From assembly GCA_029262675.1 (NCBI GenBank), contig JAJCYW010000010.1:62001-126000 (forward strand): DNA of 64,000 nucleotides, read 5' to 3'. Made by a program: the position numbers and the translations under genes. The notes under the pieces were generated by a model that did not search any database, was not told the DNA's origin, and worked only from the letters and a program-made list of their open reading frames with translations. Numbering within the stretch: position 1 is the first letter of the stretch; each line of letters opens with the position of its first letter. This DNA is from Chloroflexota bacterium (lineage in GTDB: Bacteria > Chloroflexota > Dehalococcoidia > DSTF01 > RBG-16-68-14). Below, piece by piece: positions 61,148-64,000 of the stretch.

Positions 61148-62398
61148 ATGATCGGCCACGATACGCTCAGCGCCGGTGAACGCGCCTACCTGGACGAATG
61201 CGACGCGTTCCTCTCGGCGCGGCTGGACCCGGAACTCGTCGAGCGGATGGACCGCAGCGAGGTGCAGTATCCCAGCGATTTCATCCGGGAGCTGGGCGAG
61301 CAGCACTACCTGGGCGCCGCCGTGCCGGAAGCTGAGGGCGGCGGTGGTCGCAGCTTCATGGAGGAGGCGCTCCTCAATGAGCGTGTCGGCTACCACGGCT
61401 CGGCGGCGATAGCGTGCGCGCGGACGTTCACCGCGCACATCGGCTGGATACTGGCGAAGTATGGCACGGACCATCTCAAAGAGAGCTACCTGCGCCCGAT
61501 GCTGCGCGGTGAGAAGATCACGGCGCAGGCGCTGACGGAGCCGGGCGCGGGGTCGGACATGGCTGGCATCCAGACTAGGGCCGTGCGCGACGGCGACCGC
61601 TACATCGTCAACGGCGAGAAGCGCTTTCTGGACGGCGCGCACACCGCCGACTTCATCTCCTGCGCCGTGCGGACCGACGATGGCGACGACCCGCGCCAGA
61701 TCCTGAGCGTGATGATGGTGGACACGGACCAGACGGGCTACGAGATCCTGCAGACGCACGACGACTGGCTCGGCTTCCGCGGCCTCGGCTCGGCCTGGGT
61801 GCGGTTCACCGACGTCGAGGTGCCGGTCACCAACCTCCTCGGTGAGGAGGGCAACGGCTGGCAATATCTCTCGGAGCAACTGCTGCTGGAGCGCACCTAC
61901 GCTACTCGCGCCCAGCTCGGGCAGGCCATCCGGGCGCTCGAGATCGCCGCGACGTACGCCGAGGAGCGCGAGACGTTCGGCGAGAAGCTCAAGGAACGCC
62001 AGTGGGCCTCGTTCAAGGTCGCGGAGGCGGCGACGAGGATCGACGCCGCGCTGCTGCTCAACAACCGCGCCGCCCGCATGCTGGACGAAGGGCTGTGGGC
62101 GGAATCGAAGATGGAGGTCGCGATGGCGAAGAAGTTCGGCGTCGAAGCGGCCTGGCAGACGGTCGACGACGCGATGCAGATCGTCGGTGGCATCGCCTAC
62201 ACGAAGGCGTATCCCATCGAACGCATCATGCGTGACGTGCGCGCGTCTCGATTCACGGCCGGCAGTACGGAGATGATGGCGTTGATTATCCAGCGCCGCG
62301 CGTTCGATAGGCTGCGCGACCCCAACTTCCGCAAGGAGCTCGTCGGCCGCGAAGTCGAGGGCTCGCCGGTCGCGAGAGAGCTGCCGGGGCGGGTGTAG
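61148..62398 (+). CDS. Acyl-CoA dehydrogenase
   Basis: 416 aa. FAD motifs ITAQALTEPGAGSDMAG, and ANNRAARMLDEG-type helices; the C-terminal RASRFTAGSTEMMALIIQ loop with catalytic-base Glu candidate. Oxidises acyl-CoA (branched-chain type plausible in this neighbourhood). Four bp after the PIN gene, in the same direction as leuC, so probably in the operon. Confidence 0.92.
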   Translation: MIGHDTLSAGERAYLDECDAFLSARLDPELVERMDRSEVQYPSDFIRELGEQHYLGAAVPEAEGGGGRSFMEEALLNERVGYHGSAAIACARTFTAHIGWILAKYGTDHLKESYLRPMLRGEKITAQALTEPGAGSDMAGIQTRAVRDGDRYIVNGEKRFLDGAHTADFISCAVRTDDGDDPRQILSVMMVDTDQTGYEILQTHDDWLGFRGLGSAWVRFTDVEVPVTNLLGEEGNGWQYLSEQLLLERTYATRAQLGQAIRALEIAATYAEERETFGEKLKERQWASFKVAEAATRIDAALLLNNRAARMLDEGLWAESKMEVAMAKKFGVEAAWQTVDDAMQIVGGIAYTKAYPIERIMRDVRASRFTAGSTEMMALIIQRRAFDRLRDPNFRKELVGREVEGSPVARELPGRV

Positions 62399-62452
62399 GC
62401 GCGAGATACAAGAGAAACGAAATCTAATCGACAGAACGGGAAGGGCAACAGC

Positions 62453-63736
62453 ATGGGCATGACTCTAGCCGAAAAGATCCTCGCCGCGCACAGCGACCGG
62501 AAGGGGGTGTCGCCGGGCGACCTGATCAACGCCAAGGTCGACCTGGTGATGGCCAACGATGTCACCGCGCCGATCGCGATCGAGCAGTTCAAGAAGCTCG
62601 GCGTGAAGGAGGTGTTTGACAAGCAGCGCGTCGTCTTCGTGCCGTCGCACTTCCTGCCGGCGCGCGACATTGCGACCGCCGCCCAGGGTAAGGTGATGCG
62701 CGACTTCGCGAAGGAATCCGGCGTCGTTTACTACGAGGTGGGCCAGGCCGGTATCGAGCACATCCTGCTGCCGTGGAAGGGCCACATCGTCCCCGGCGAC
62801 CTCTACTGCGGCGCCGACTCTCACACGCCGACGTGCGGCGCGCTGGGGGCGTTTGCCTGCGGCATGGGCAGCACCGATATCGCCGTCGCCATGGCCACCG
62901 GCGAGACGTGGATGAAGGTGCCGGAGACGATGCGCCTTATCTACCACGGCAAGATGCCGTCGTGGACGCGCAGCAAGGACCTGATCCTGCACACCATTGG
63001 TGAGATCGGCACCGACGGCGCGACGTATATGGCGATGCAGTTCGAGGGCGACGCGCTCGCGCAGATGTCGATGGACGCGCGCTTTACCATGACGAATATG
63101 GTCGCCGAGGCCGGCGGCAAGACCGGCCTGATGGTCGCCGACGAGGTGACGCTGGAGTACGTCAAGCCGCGCGCCCAGCGGGAGTGGACTGTCTACGAAC
63201 CAGATCCCGACGCCCACTACGCCTCAACGTTCGAGTTCGACGCGTCGAAAATCGAGCCGACAATCGCGATGCCGTTCAGCCCCGGCAACACCAAGACCAT
63301 CGGCGAGCTGTCCAAAGAAGACATCAAGATTGACCAGGTCTTCATCGGCTCCTGCACCAACGCCCGCATGGAGGACCTGCGCGAGGCAGCGGACATAATG
63401 CGCGGCCGCAAGGTGGCGGAGTGGGTGCGTTGCATCGTGATTCCGGCAACGCAGGACATCTTCAAGGAAGCGCTCAAGGAAGGCCTGATAGAGGTCTTTA
63501 CGGAGGCCGGTTGCCAGGTCAGTGCCGCGACCTGCGGCCCCTGCCTGGGAGGCCACTACGGCGTGCTGGCAGAGGGCGAACGCTGCGTCTCGACATCGAA
63601 CCGTAACTTCCCCGGCCGCATGGGCCACCCCAAGGCCGAGGCGTTTCTCGTCAACCCGCCGCTGGCCGCGGCCGCCGCTGTCGCTGGCCGCATCGTCCAC
63701 CCAGAAGAGGTGGTAGGAAAGGTAGACGCATCATGA
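62453..63736 (+). CDS. leuC: 3-isopropylmalate dehydratase large subunit
   Basis: 427 aa, GGGAAGGG upstream. Aconitase-like: [37 protein letters not shown] with a [4Fe-4S] Cys, and [19 protein letters not shown] with two more. Isomerises 2- to 3-isopropylmalate with LeuD, whose gene overlaps by 4 bp. Short (HacA-like) length class. Confidence 0.96.
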   Translation: MGMTLAEKILAAHSDRKGVSPGDLINAKVDLVMANDVTAPIAIEQFKKLGVKEVFDKQRVVFVPSHFLPARDIATAAQGKVMRDFAKESGVVYYEVGQAGIEHILLPWKGHIVPGDLYCGADSHTPTCGALGAFACGMGSTDIAVAMATGETWMKVPETMRLIYHGKMPSWTRSKDLILHTIGEIGTDGATYMAMQFEGDALAQMSMDARFTMTNMVAEAGGKTGLMVADEVTLEYVKPRAQREWTVYEPDPDAHYASTFEFDASKIEPTIAMPFSPGNTKTIGELSKEDIKIDQVFIGSCTNARMEDLREAADIMRGRKVAEWVRCIVIPATQDIFKEALKEGLIEVFTEAGCQVSAATCGPCLGGHYGVLAEGERCVSTSNRNFPGRMGHPKAEAFLVNPPLAAAAAVAGRIVHPEEVVGKVDAS

Positions 63737-64000
63737 CCATGCGAGGCAAGGCGCACACGTTTGGCGCGCACATCGACACCGACCAGATCATCCCGGCCCA
63801 GTACCTGGTAACGACCGACCCCGTCGAACTGGGCAAGCACTGTATGGAGAACACCGACCCGGAGTTCGTCAGCCGCGTCGAGCAGGGCGATATTGTCGTC
63901 GCGGACATCAATTTCGGCTGCGGCTCGTCGCGGGAGCACGCGCCGGTGAGCATGCGCGGCGTGGGCATTAGCTGCGTCATCGCGAAGAGCTTCGCGCGCA
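63733..64000 (+). CDS. leuD: 3-isopropylmalate dehydratase small subunit (truncated by window end)
   Basis: At least 89 aa from ATG 63733 (ATGA overlap with leuC). [20 protein letters not shown] and [17 protein letters not shown] are the LeuD swivel-domain motifs. Runs off the right edge without a stop, so the C-terminus is not in this window. Confidence 0.93.
   Translation, partial: MTMRGKAHTFGAHIDTDQIIPAQYLVTTDPVELGKHCMENTDPEFVSRVEQGDIVVADINFGCGSSREHAPVSMRGVGISCVIAKSFAR

Overview
The window is a high-GC bacterial chromosome segment that most likely comes from a Chloroflexota, probably a Dehalococcoidia-like lineage. I infer this from the many secreted proteins with TPTP/TDTP linkers ending in dockerin modules, the SBBP-repeat and DUF6391 proteins, and the gene content overall. 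No rRNA is present, so the taxonomy remains an inference.

Layout. (1) 1-3.8 kb: the 3' part of an Asp-rich beta-helix protein ending in a dockerin, followed by a membrane-anchored cohesin-like protein. (2) 4.1-29.0 kb: an integrated element of about 24.8 kb, bounded by a perfect 40-bp direct repeat (4124-4163 and 28969-29008) that equals the 5' half of tRNA-Arg(TCT). Its left end carries a tyrosine recombinase, an excisionase-like protein, a RecA-like ATPase and small phage/plasmid-like genes. Its cargo is a surface system: a NarL-type two-component pair, six secreted cupredoxin proteins (one fused to a dockerin, two fused to a WxL-like wall-binding domain), a DUF916/WxL-interacting-like protein, an ECF sigma factor with its probable anti-sigma factor, an SBBP-repeat protein and further secreted proteins. 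(3) 29-41 kb: DUF6391, a lytic-transglycosylase-like dockerin protein, a beta-propeller protein, glycerol kinase, an SDR, MscS, three tRNAs (Arg-GCG, Leu-CAG, Val-CAC), a broken GIY-YIG gene and several hypothetical genes. (4) 41-51.5 kb: hemW, an Fbp-type iron ABC transporter under a DtxR-like palindrome, a nitroreductase, a universal stress protein, an enoyl-CoA hydratase, an Hsp70-like protein behind a candidate structured RNA, and two secreted proteins. (5) 51.7-64 kb: branched-chain amino-acid biosynthesis: ilvE, then a long leader (promoter, Leu T-box, Leu-rich leader peptide, attenuator) before ilvB-ilvN-ilvC-PNPOx-leuA-(VapBC-like)-acyl-CoA dehydrogenase-leuC-leuD. leuD runs off the right edge.

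The most unusual content is the element-borne cupredoxin/WxL/dockerin system. A near-identical 20-bp motif (19/20 matches) occurs upstream of the two-component operon and upstream of the cupredoxin operon, so the response regulator plausibly controls both. The cupredoxins have several anchoring modes (lipoprotein, C-terminal membrane helix after an LPxxGxGP-like motif, WxL-like domain, dockerin), which suggests a layered copper or electron-carrier array at the cell surface. That function is inferred, not shown.
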